Under the pieces are notes generated by a model. It had not been told where the DNA came from. It did no database searches and worked only from the letters and a program-made list of their open reading frames with translations. DNA of 16,239 nt, taken from the NCBI RefSeq assembly GCF_000186865.1, contig NW_008705591.1:79921-96159 (forward strand). Direction: 5' to 3'. Position numbers and translations under genes: made by a program. This stretch comes from Aureococcus anophagefferens. Its lineage: Eukaryota > Sar > Pelagophyceae > Pelagomonadales > Pelagomonadaceae. Numbering within the stretch: the stretch's first letter is position 1; each line of letters opens with the position of its first letter. Positions 9,601 through 16,239 of this stretch are shown in pieces.

Positions 9601-10120
9601 GACAATCCATACTTTGCACAAGCATCAAGTCATGATCTCTTGCGCCACCAAATGGTCCGAGACATAACGAATATGCAGTGAACTGCACACCATTGGCATA
9701 AAAACGGTGAATGTACTGAGGTACAAGCTCAAAGTGCGAAGTCCCCCCTCCTCCCTCGGCATCTCCTGTGGCTGCGGAAGCGCTGGATCGCGCCCTGCAT
9801 GTGTACACTGCGAGCTTGCGCGGATGCAAAACAGCGATGGCAACATCTTGTTTGCTATTCGGGATAAGTCGCCCAAGTCTTACTTGCAGAATTGGAGAGT
9901 CTAGGCGGGTCTCTAAAAGCAGTGACGTTGCATCGCCAGTGCCAGCCGATAGAATCTGAGGATCGTGAACTCGAATCCGTCCTTGTACAGAACCAGTGAC
10001 TAGTTTCGGGGCGTTTTCAGGCGAATTATCCACATTTCCCACCGCTAAGACATCCTCACCGAATATCTCTTCGCACCCTAGCTTTGCCGACCACCATTCA
10101 CGCAGTTTAAAAAGTGACAT
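6679..10120 (-). CDS. BBS9: Bardet-Biedl syndrome 9 protein (PTHB1), BBSome subunit
   Basis: BBS9 is a core subunit of the BBSome coat, which moves membrane proteins in and out of cilia. The start MSLFKLREWWSAKLG is diagnostic. It is followed by VGNVDNS, ILQVRLGRL and SFGG-like FGGARDHDLMLVQSMD, the N-terminal beta-propeller. Then come PGPFEYIACADAF, CYKYQ/VLATSTD and ALGERTLFVL. The C-terminal part has RYRVQSAVLPALWLVASEL, RLLVRFKDSRPAPIHHLDTL and IALMCDRL. Exons as read: 10120-9554, 9499-9404, 9349 to about 8900-8960, then to 8704, 8561-8530, 8468-8158, 8105-7702 and 7638-6679. The 8703-8562 intron appears to use a GC donor (GCAAGT). The first donor could instead be at 9532, giving a 33-nt intron. 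Exon 3 may contain a further frame-neutral intron near 9161-9099. Predicted length is about 950-980 residues, slightly above the animal protein. The gene looks complete. Confidence 0.95.
8562..8703 (-). other. Probable GC-AG intron in BBS9
   Basis: The exon before this reads AIAVCDVSSTA and the exon after VLDDSGRVSLQ, matching consecutive BBS9 segments. No in-frame GT donor is available: the frame hits TAG soon after, and the only nearby GT is in the wrong phase. The minus strand has GCAAGT at 8703-8698, the consensus for the rare GC donor class, and the intron ends CTCGCAG at 8562. Length is 142 nt, longer than the neighbouring introns. Confidence 0.6.
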
Positions 10121-10175
10121 AATCTTTTCGCCGCGAAGTAGCCCCCCTGGTTAGTCGTTTTGGACCATCGTTGTT

Positions 10176-10466
10176 TCAAACTACTGGATATTTATCTAGG
10201 GCCATATTAAGTTTAAGCCGATGTGATAGTACAGTATCTGGGATACCTCCGAGCATATAGAAAATAGTCATGTTATAAAAACCCAGAGTAGCGATCTTTC
10301 GTCCGAGACGCACCATTCTTCCAAATTGCAATGAAGGGCACCTGGCGGCGCCCCGAGGCCACCCATTCGCAAATATACTTGCAGGCACCACCGCGTGTGG
10401 CGTCGGAGAAAGAATACGTGCCATCTTTGTCCTCGGCCAATGAAATCGCTGGAATATTCGACCCAT
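10176..10466 (-). CDS. Hypothetical 96-residue protein with one membrane segment
   Basis: A single-exon frame starts in the context CAAAATGG and ends LNMALDKYPVV. I do not recognise the family. The N-terminal half is basic (MGRIFQRFHWPRTKMARIL) and Arg/Pro-rich with no acidic residues. Residues about 58-77 (KIATLGFYNMTIFYMLGGIP) could span a membrane. A basic leader with no acids plus a single hydrophobic segment fits a small inner-membrane mitochondrial protein, but that is inference. It lies on the same strand as BBS9, with only 55 bp between its stop and the BBS9 start codon, and downstream of the CIMIP2-like gene. The tight spacing supports a real transcription unit in a compact genome, or an upstream region of BBS9. 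Confidence 0.5.
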   Translation of the reverse strand: MGRIFQRFHWPRTKMARILSPTPHAVVPASIFANGWPRGAARCPSLQFGRMVRLGRKIATLGFYNMTIFYMLGGIPDTVLSHRLKLNMALDKYPVV

Positions 10467-10537
10467 TTTGATTTTTATTTATTTATGACTACATATAGGA
10501 AATGAGCCGTAGTGATTATAATTGCCCAACGTATATA

Positions 10538-10656
10538 TCATAAACGATGCGAGCCATTCGTTTTAAAGTTTGCATCTTCTTCAATATTGGCTGTGCACTC
10601 ACAGCCATTCATATCCCGAAGTTCATCGAGCTCAGTGAAGTTTATTCCGCCAAGGG
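10538..10656 (-). CDS. Putative terminal exon, likely of the CIMIP2-like gene
   Basis: The minus strand after a CTAG acceptor reads LGGINFTELDELRDMNGCEC and then an acidic tail ending NGSHRL and a stop. It looks coding (amphipathic, acidic, ordinary codons) but has no ATG suited to a separate gene. It connects in phase with a possible exon 10903-10839 (VFERFMMGAQGANPSQIPKD), which itself connects in phase to a strong donor (GTGAGA, 11055) at the end of the long CIMIP2-like ORF. The introns would be 152 and 182 nt. No family match is recognised, so this rests on phase and splice signals only. Confidence 0.35.
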
Positions 10657-10775
10657 CTAGTTTTGCTTATGATTTTCTAAATGCATACCTCACACCCTAA
10701 ACTTACCCCAGGGTACTACAGCCAGTTCGCTGGCAGTATCCTACTCTACCTTACCCACCTAGTCTGCGTCAGTTT

Positions 10776-10804
10776 TCGGACGACTTGGTTGTCGGACGAC
10801 TTGG
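10776..10804. repeat. Short direct repeat, 13 bp twice
   Basis: TCGGACGACTTGG occurs at 10776-10788 and again at 10792-10804, a 16-bp period. It lies between possible exons of the CIMIP2-like gene. No function is apparent. Confidence 0.7.
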
Positions 10805-11051
10805 GAGCCCTTCGCCTCGCTTAGTTGACGGAGTTTACAGTCTTTTGGTATCTGGCTGGGATTTGCTCCCTGGGCACCCATCATGAACCTCTCGAAGACG
10901 GGGCTCTGACAAGTGGAATGAATGCATATCGACGGCGACAAAGGGAGATGAGCACACGCAGTCAAGCAGAATTTCTAATTGCTTTGCGGTTATGCATATG
11001 GCATGGCATACAGTATCACGTGGCATGCCGCATGCATTGTTTTCAGATCTC

Positions 11052-11822
11052 TCACAGGACCTCTCCAATCACCATCGCACCAGACGATGTGAGAGGGTTT
11101 GATCCCGAAAAGCGAGGCCCCTTATCATTCTTGGCGGTCGATGGGTTGTGACCCGTGTAGCCTGGCAAGTTATGTCGGTGATAAAGGCGCAAGGTTGACC
11201 TTTGCGGCCGTGCTGCTGCGCCATCGGCATGTTCGGCAACGGTGGGGTTGCGCGATGAGCAGGGAATATGACCACTATACCCAGGGATATGATATGTTGC
11301 CTTCGCCGTGCCTTCGCATAAGTCCATGGTTGTTGATGCCATTCCAGTTTTGGCAACGAATGGGCGACCTGAAGGACTCTCACCAGCCATACCCAGGTCC
11401 ATTTGGTAGCTTGATTTCATTTGTCGTGCGACGACAGAATTCACACTGACTTTTGATATCCATTCCGGCGGCGAAGCTTTGGCACCTGATTTAGGTGCAT
11501 TTATGGCATCGAGGCAATATGACTGGCGACTTAGGGTGATGCCTGGGCACGGCTTACTCGGCGGTGACGCCGTAGCAAATATGGCACTGACGCCGCGACG
11601 ATCCGGGACACAGTAGTCAGACAGTGAAAGCCCGCATGACATCGTCGCGGATATAGTCGTATCACGCATATCTGATGCGATACTACTCGACAGGCCATCT
11701 CCAGCATTGCGAAATTTGGTTTTCCGCGAATCTAGCGTCTCGCCGGGTTTGAGGACTGGGGGTGGGCGCGTACTAAAACCTTGGAAACCCTGGTAGCCAG
11801 TGTTGCTGGCCGCGTGAACCAT
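11052..11822 (-). CDS. CIMIP2/FAM166-like ciliary microtubule inner protein
   Basis: The product (256 residues if unspliced) carries two copies of the short motif that defines the FAM166/CIMIP2 (DUF2475) family: IPGYSGHIP at residues 179-187 and LPGYTGHNP at 219-227. A degenerate NTGYQGFQGF lies near residue 7-16. Family members lie inside ciliary doublet microtubules. Between the motifs the chain is Ser/Pro/Lys-rich and low in predicted structure, as usual for such proteins. The start at 11822 is the first ATG; the next feature upstream is the transposon at 11900. The apparent TGA stop (11054-11052) overlaps a good donor, GTGAGA, so the gene may continue through exons at 10903-10839 and 10656-10538 to give 316 residues. 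Family membership rests on the repeated motif and on the ciliary neighbour BBS9. Confidence 0.65.
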   Translation of the reverse strand: MVHAASNTGYQGFQGFSTRPPPVLKPGETLDSRKTKFRNAGDGLSSSIASDMRDTTISATMSCGLSLSDYCVPDRRGVSAIFATASPPSKPCPGITLSRQSYCLDAINAPKSGAKASPPEWISKVSVNSVVARQMKSSYQMDLGMAGESPSGRPFVAKTGMASTTMDLCEGTAKATYHIPGYSGHIPCSSRNPTVAEHADGAAARPQRSTLRLYHRHNLPGYTGHNPSTAKNDKGPRFSGSNPLTSSGAMVIGEVL

Positions 11823-11891
11823 GGCGTTGCGAAAGGTATACGGGAAAGATATTTGTCAGCATGATATGCATAATCATTCCACAAAATGGTA

Positions 11892-11899
11892 ATCTCGAA
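11892..11899. repeat. Target site duplication, left copy
   Basis: ATCTCGAA directly abuts the left terminal inverted repeat and recurs exactly at 12822-12829 outside the right terminal repeat. Eight bases is the duplication length of the hAT, P and KDZ-type cut-and-paste superfamilies, among others. Confidence 0.9.
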
Positions 11900-11940
11900 T
11901 TGAGGGGGGGAATTGGCCAAATTGGCCGGATTGGCCGCGT
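11900..11940 (+). repeat. Left terminal inverted repeat, 41 bp
   Basis: It starts TTGA, then G7, then AATTGGCC and further TTGGCC units at 8-9-bp spacing. It is identical to the reverse complement of 12781-12821. Confidence 0.95.
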
Positions 11941-12221
11941 TGGCCGAATCCCATTGGCCACGTCCAACCGCGATTGGCCGTGCGTCCGATGGGCTTCGTC
12001 CGATCGTCCGATCTGGCCGATCGTCCGATCGTCCGATCGCTGGCCGACATGAGTCGCGAGCTCTGCGTCAGTCACGGTGTAATGCGAGGACTGCCAGCAG
12101 AGAGGCCACCTCGAGCGCCGGGGTGCGGGGGGTAAAATTTTTAAAAAATATATTGGGGTTTCGGGGAGGTGCCGGGCGAGTCCCTTCGGGCCCCCGGCGA
12201 AGCCCTGTAGCCTACTTTGGG

Positions 12222-12255
12222 GGGTCGGTCGGTCGGTCGGTCGGTCGGTCGTCGT

Positions 12256-12303
<48 letters not shown>

Positions 12304-12316
12304 CGTCGTCGTCGTC
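12222..12316. repeat. Compound microsatellite GGTC / GTC / GCC / GTC
   Basis: About seven GGTC units pass into about six GTC units, then a long run of GCC (CGC phase) units, then about five GTC units. The blocks differ by single-base changes, as expected from serial slippage within one array. It lies in the core of the transposon and produces spurious Asp/Gly or Ser/Pro frames. Confidence 0.9.
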
Positions 12317-12780
12317 ACGCGCGTGGGGGTGATTCGAACCCGAGTCAGCCGTAGGGCGACCGCACAGAAGTGATATGTTGCCCCATGTCCTTCCTGTCAC
12401 GGCGTATAAACCCGGAGCTGCAAAAATCGGGGGGCGCGCGCCGCATTCGCAGTGATCGATGTCTGCAGAACGGCGGCAGTCCGCGAATCGGAAGTTCTGG
12501 TTCATCGGCGCCGAGGTCTTGGGCGGGCGGGAGGGCGGCGTTGGCCGCTTCCATGGAATCCACGCGCTCCGGGCCGTCGCCGCTCGCGAGCGGGCTGCCC
12601 AGACGCTGCCCAACGTCGCGAGATCGTACGTAGCCAATGGATGACTTTTACGTCCAATGGCCGGGGGTCATGTCCAATGGCCGCTAGGTTCGTCCAATGG
12701 CCTCGTCCCTGTCCGATCGCGGTTGGCTCTTCGTCCGATCGTCCGATCGCGGTTGGCTGCCGTCCGACGGCGTACGTCCG

Positions 12781-12821
12781 ACGCGGCCAATCCGGCCAAT
12801 TTGGCCAATTCCCCCCCTCAA
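12781..12821 (-). repeat. Right terminal inverted repeat, 41 bp
   Basis: It ends GGCCAATTCCCCCCCTCAA and is the perfect reverse complement of 11900-11940. The inner boundary is where identity with the left end stops (11941 versus 12780). Confidence 0.95.
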
Positions 12822-12829
12822 ATCTCGAA
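12822..12829. repeat. Target site duplication, right copy
   Basis: This is an exact ATCTCGAA copy following the right terminal inverted repeat; it pairs with 11892-11899. Confidence 0.9.
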
Positions 12830-13979
12830 CTTACTAACCAGACAGACACCACAAGGACAGAAGAGCGTCGCCTAGAGCACTAGAGCATTAAAGGAGAGCG
12901 TCGTGGCGCACTCACCTAGCTCGTCTGGGGACGCCCCCCCCCCCCTTTCACAAACTTTTGAAGGCTAATCTAGGGCAGCCTGAGCTCGCGTCGGCGAAAC
13001 GGCGCCACGGGGCGCGCGTAGGGAGAAATACCCCAAACTAGGGTAATAAGGAACGTTGATGTCAACGTTACGGGGGAGTGCAGTGTCATCTCCATAGTGT
13101 GACGTCGCGACAATGAGGGAGCAGGGTAATGTAAATTATGGGGATGATGGTGTTTATTGAAAATTCCAGTAAACGAGGCTGCAGCTAGCAGAAGGAAGCG
13201 TTGTGATAAACGGGGACTATCGAGGTCAGAACGCGAGTGTGATTAAGCACAATCAAAGTGCGCTTGGCGATAAGTCAGCTACCTAGGGAGCCTACATTCC
13301 GCTCCTTGGGCTTTTGTAACGAGCATCGACTCTGACACGCGCCGCATTGGCTGAATAAACCTATGCATGATATGGCGCATATCCTAGGAATCCTAAGCGG
13401 GTTGTGGACCACAACTCGCTTGCAGTGGCAGTTAAGATGCTCGGGCGATATCGTTTCCTGGTTTGGCGGTTGGTTTGTCGTCGGGTTCCGCCCGACCGCT
13501 GTGGTGCGTGACCCTCGTTCGCCCGGCCCCTCTTGTTCCCTCCCGACACCTTGTCCGTTCCCATAGGTCATGCGGACCATCCCGCCGCCCCGTGGGCAGC
13601 GGGTCCCGCGGCCCGCGGGAGCAGCGGCGGGTACGCCACGGCGGCCTCAAGATGGAGGTGGTACTAGACGTGCTGGAAAATCGGTGGTTGGCGGGGGCCA
13701 TAATTCACCGTGACCAATTTTGCCTCGATTTGAGTTCCGGCGTGACCCGCGCGCGCGCGGCGGACGGAGGACCTCTATGAGGACCTCCCGCCGGGCGACC
13801 GCAGGTTAATAATTAATAATCCCTATGGCGCACGCCAGCCCTATGGTGCGTATGGTCGTTTCGCACACTGCCTCGGCGATCCGGAGCACAGCGACGTCAA
13901 GATACATATCTACTCTCCAAAAATTCTGAACGAAAATTTCAATCACCAAATTTCGAGAGGCGGCGATTAGGACCAAACC
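12830..13979. other. Intergenic region before the FG-GAP gene
   Basis: No convincing gene is seen in 1.15 kb. It contains a C12 run (12934-12945) and an 8-bp-arm palindrome AACGTTGA-TG-TCAACGTT at 13052-13069. It also has a GC-rich block (13490-13630), an alternating CG tract near 13748-13760, and a short direct repeat of CCCTATGG at 13821 and 13839. Open frames at 13275-13580 (minus) and 13463-13780 (plus) are Arg/Pro/Gly-rich, as expected by chance in such GC-rich DNA. The right part should hold the promoter of the FG-GAP gene, but no TATA box is clear. Confidence 0.5.
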
Positions 13980-16239
13980 ATGGCGCGTGTCGTATGCCTG
14001 GGGCTGGTGCTTGTAGAAGCTTGCTACGGTGCGTCTTCGTCGGAAGCCAAATCAGCTTCCCTCGCGGACTACGGCAACCTTCGCGGAATCGGCGGGGAGC
14101 GCTTAAATATGGTGGACAGGAGCCCCGACGCGGATCTGATGGCAACGTTCGAATTCGAAGATCTTCTGTCGTACTCGTACGATTACGGCGAAGCAAGCCC
14201 CGGGGACGCTTCGACAGCACTCGGAGGGTTTGGTGTAGATTTTAACCTCGGGAACATGAATTTTGGCCCGGAGGGCTCTCTGACGAACACTGGCCGGAGA
14301 GATGGCTATTATGTCAACGCGGCCTCTTTCCAAGGATTTGAACCCGACGGGACTTCAGGCGTCAGTGTCGCACCCGCTGGCGATGTGGACGGGGATGGCA
14401 TGGATGATATTTTGATCGGGGCGCCAGGTGTAAAACAAGCATACGTTCTCTTCGGTTCCTCGGGCTACGCTGCGTTTCGACGGCAGCTCACCATGGGTAG
14501 TTTCGAGACAGCGATCAACGCACTCCCAGACGACGGTTTCATCATTCTTCGCGAGGATAACGATGACATGGATAGCGCTTTTGGTTCCCAGGTCTCCACT
14601 GCCGGAGACATTAATGGGGATGGCTATGACGATGTGCTCATCGCCGCATCCAACGCGAAAGGTTACGGGCGCGTATATGTTTTTTTCGGCGGCGCGCGTA
14701 CTACGCTTACCGGGCATGGTGCTTGGGATTTGACAAACTCGAAACATTTTCCGTTGGAACGCGGTTTCCGCTTCGAAGGTGACGCAGAGTTTTTGAATTT
14801 GGGAGTATCCGTTGCAGGGGGCTTCGACATGAATAACGACGGCTTCGATGACTTCATTCTTGGCGTCATCGGCGGCAGCCACGAGCAGCAGATGGGGGAA
14901 GTCATATTGGTCTACGGCACCGACAAATTTGATCGGTCCATTCTACCCATTCGCAACGTTGCTGGTACGGGCGGTTCGATGAATCCGAGAGGTGTTCGTC
15001 TTTCCCTCAAAAACAAAGACGGCGCGGGAAAGAGAGCACTCGTCGGCATTGAGTGCGCAGCTCTTGATGATGTTAATGGAGATGGCCATGACGATGTGGC
15101 AATTGGTGCATCACAGTATGGAACTGGAGGTGCAGTCTTTGTACTCTTTGGTGGCATTCAGTATCATGGTACCTTTTATCTGGATGAAATTGACGGCACG
15201 GATGGTTTTGGCATCCTAGGTGCCAACAAGGGGGACAACCTTGGAGGCGATGTCAAAAAGGCGGGTGACTTCAACGGGGATGGCTATGGCGACATTGTCG
15301 TCGGTGCCCCGGCATTTGAGCATCGTCGTGGCGCTGCTTACATTATACTCGGGCGCAAACATTTCGGTCCGACGGCACATGCTGACATTACACTCCGAGG
15401 CGACGCATTCCAAGACATAACCGGGTACTCGGTGTCTGGCGCGGGAGATGTTGATGGCGATGGCTTGGATGACGTACTGGTCGGGTCCTTCAGTGCTTCT
15501 CCTCAAGGCCGCGACATGGCTGGGACTATCTATTGCGTTTTAGGGGGGACCAAGAAACAGGGCATCTTCGATCTTGCAGATTTGAACGGTTTTGATGGGT
15601 TCAAGATGTACGGTGAGCATGCTGGCGACTGCGCCGGGTACGATGTCGCCGCAGCTGGAGATTTCAATAACGATGGCGTCGACGACTTGGTTGTTTCTGC
15701 TATGCTTTCAAACGCGGGGGAGGTGGACGGAGGAAACACATATGTCATCTTTGGATCCCAATTTGATGCCAAGGTACCTACCACTATGCCCACGGGTCCG
15801 TCCAGCATGCCAACTCCGGCTCCTTCCCACTCGCGTGACTCGCTCGGCAGCGGCAAACTTCCCTTTCCGGCAAGGTCTCCCTTGGGTTCCATTGAAGAGA
15901 ACCATGCGGGTGCCATGTTCCACGGCGACAAGACCCTCTCTTCTGTGGTGTTTCCAGGAGATGTCGATGGTGACGGTATTGATGACATTCTCGCAGCTGC
16001 TGATGGGGATGCCTATGTCATATACGGGGCGGCCGATGACGACCTCTACGCTGCATGGTCAGGTGAGCTGGACATGATACCGAAGAAAAAACCGGATGGG
16101 ACCTACGGCGCAGCCATCATCGCGGATTGTGACATTGAGGTCGTCTCAAGTGCGGGGGATTTCAATGACGATGGTTTCGAGGACATGGCACTCGCTTGTC
16201 CATCGAACGCCGACGGATCGGGCACGGTTTTTATCGTAT
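13980..16239 (+). CDS. Secreted FG-GAP (integrin-alpha-like) beta-propeller protein, 3' end outside window
   Basis: A single uninterrupted frame of 753 codons runs from an ATG in a good context (aaaccATGGcg) off the right edge. Residues 1-17 (MARVVCLGLVLVEACYG) look like a signal peptide. After an acidic, Gly-rich stretch (about 60-130), nine FG-GAP repeats follow. Their calcium-loop cores (DxDGDGxDD, DxNGDGxDD or DxNNDGxDD) begin near residues 135, 210, 283, 364, 430, 490, 561, 661 and 727. Each is followed by strands such as ILIGAP and VYVFFGG. Seven repeats make one complete propeller. A Pro/Thr/Ser linker (about 599-640) separates it from repeats 8 and 9, so a second domain starts. Such domains bind ligands or carbohydrates outside the cell; the specific role is unknown. 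No introns are seen over 2.26 kb, unlike the other long genes here. A membrane anchor, if any, would lie beyond the window. Confidence 0.93.
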   Translation, partial: MARVVCLGLVLVEACYGASSSEAKSASLADYGNLRGIGGERLNMVDRSPDADLMATFEFEDLLSYSYDYGEASPGDASTALGGFGVDFNLGNMNFGPEGSLTNTGRRDGYYVNAASFQGFEPDGTSGVSVAPAGDVDGDGMDDILIGAPGVKQAYVLFGSSGYAAFRRQLTMGSFETAINALPDDGFIILREDNDDMDSAFGSQVSTAGDINGDGYDDVLIAASNAKGYGRVYVFFGGARTTLTGHGAWDLTNSKHFPLERGFRFEGDAEFLNLGVSVAGGFDMNNDGFDDFILGVIGGSHEQQMGEVILVYGTDKFDRSILPIRNVAGTGGSMNPRGVRLSLKNKDGAGKRALVGIECAALDDVNGDGHDDVAIGASQYGTGGAVFVLFGGIQYHGTFYLDEIDGTDGFGILGANKGDNLGGDVKKAGDFNGDGYGDIVVGAPAFEHRRGAAYIILGRKHFGPTAHADITLRGDAFQDITGYSVSGAGDVDGDGLDDVLVGSFSASPQGRDMAGTIYCVLGGTKKQGIFDLADLNGFDGFKMYGEHAGDCAGYDVAAAGDFNNDGVDDLVVSAMLSNAGEVDGGNTYVIFGSQFDAKVPTTMPTGPSSMPTPAPSHSRDSLGSGKLPFPARSPLGSIEENHAGAMFHGDKTLSSVVFPGDVDGDGIDDILAAADGDAYVIYGAADDDLYAAWSGELDMIPKKKPDGTYGAAIIADCDIEVVSSAGDFNDDGFEDMALACPSNADGSGTVFIV

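Larger units (their letters stand above)
11900..12821. mobile_element. 922-bp non-autonomous DNA transposon (MITE-like)
   Basis: The element begins TTGAGGGGGGGAATTGGCC and ends with its exact reverse complement. The terminal inverted repeats are 41 bp and identical, and an 8-bp target duplication flanks both ends. Inside the ends are arrays of TTGGCC and CGTCCGATC-type subterminal repeats (11911-12050 and 12655-12790). The core holds a compound microsatellite (about 12222-12316) and a GC-rich 300-bp segment (12320-12640). No frame resembles a transposase, so it would be mobilised in trans. Perfect termini and an exact duplication suggest recent insertion. It sits 77 bp upstream of the CIMIP2-like start codon. 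Superfamily cannot be fixed from the termini alone; hAT is a reasonable guess from the 8-bp duplication. Confidence 0.93.

Noticed and set aside
12325..12410. Possible tRNA on the minus strand (GGGTTCGAATC)
   Set aside because: The T-stem pairs poorly around the loop, no matching acceptor stem or A-box is found at the right distance, and the site lies inside the transposon.
11773..12883. Several long ORFs with Asp/Gly, Ala/Thr or Ser/Pro runs
   Set aside because: They are readings of the GTC/GCC microsatellite and GC-rich transposon arms; none looks like a transposase.
13052..13069. Perfect palindrome with 8-bp arms, AACGTTGA-TG-TCAACGTT
   Set aside because: It is an isolated short palindrome with no associated gene end or T-tract; chance is plausible.
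13275..13780. Overlapping ORFs on both strands in GC-rich DNA
   Set aside because: They have Arg/Pro/Gly-rich composition, no motifs and no splice signals matching a known protein; expected by chance at this GC content.
13939..15988. Minus-strand ORFs of 70-175 codons
   Set aside because: They are shadows of the FG-GAP gene; repeats such as IAIPINVS are antisense readings of the DxNGDG cores.
1..16239. Prokaryotic features (operons, CRISPR arrays, Shine-Dalgarno sites)
   Set aside because: The genes are eukaryotic with spliceosomal introns; no spaced repeat array is present.

Overview
The window is nuclear DNA from a flagellated eukaryote. Three genes with clear eukaryote-wide homologues are split by small GT-AG introns (about 41-84 nt, a few 100-180 nt) that can be traced by protein homology. 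Two genes are ciliary (BBS9/PTHB1 and a CIMIP2/FAM166-like protein), so the organism builds cilia. A MAP kinase kinase with a plant/protist-type activation loop, compact introns and an FG-GAP surface protein suggest a protist or alga, perhaps a stramenopile. That placement is inference and the species cannot be named. Gene boundaries below were read by eye from protein similarity and splice signals, without a search.

Layout from left to right. Bases 1-1987 (minus) hold the N-terminal half of SPT16, the large FACT histone-chaperone subunit, in eight exons running off the left edge. Bases 1988-2740 are a divergent intergenic region. Bases 2741-3333 (plus) hold NAC beta/BTF3 in three exons. An imperfect inverted pair of about 60-bp TATA-containing segments flanks it (2301-2370 and 3706-3763). 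Bases 3334-4274 are intergenic. Bases 4275-5447 (minus) hold a complete 349-residue MAPKK in three exons. Bases 5448-6678 are mostly noncoding, with one unplaced 105-codon ORF. Bases 6679-10120 (minus) hold BBS9/PTHB1 in at least eight exons. Bases 10176-10466 (minus) hold a 96-residue one-membrane-segment ORF. Bases 11052-11822 (minus), possibly continuing to 10538, hold the CIMIP2/FAM166-like ciliary protein.

Bases 11900-12821 are a 922-bp non-autonomous DNA transposon. It has perfect 41-bp terminal inverted repeats, an 8-bp target duplication, subterminal repeat arrays and a compound microsatellite core. It is inserted about 80 bp upstream of the CIMIP2-like start codon. After about 1.1 kb without a convincing gene, an uninterrupted ORF starts at 13980 and runs off the right edge. 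It encodes a secreted FG-GAP protein with one complete seven-repeat (integrin-alpha-like) propeller and the start of a second.

The genes do not form one pathway. SPT16 (chromatin), NAC beta (nascent chains) and MAPKK (signalling) are housekeeping or regulatory. BBS9 and the CIMIP2-like gene form a same-strand ciliary neighbourhood with a small orphan ORF between them. No CRISPR, operon or convincing RNA gene was seen. The most distinctive features are the transposon, the duplicated promoter-like module and the intronless two-propeller gene.
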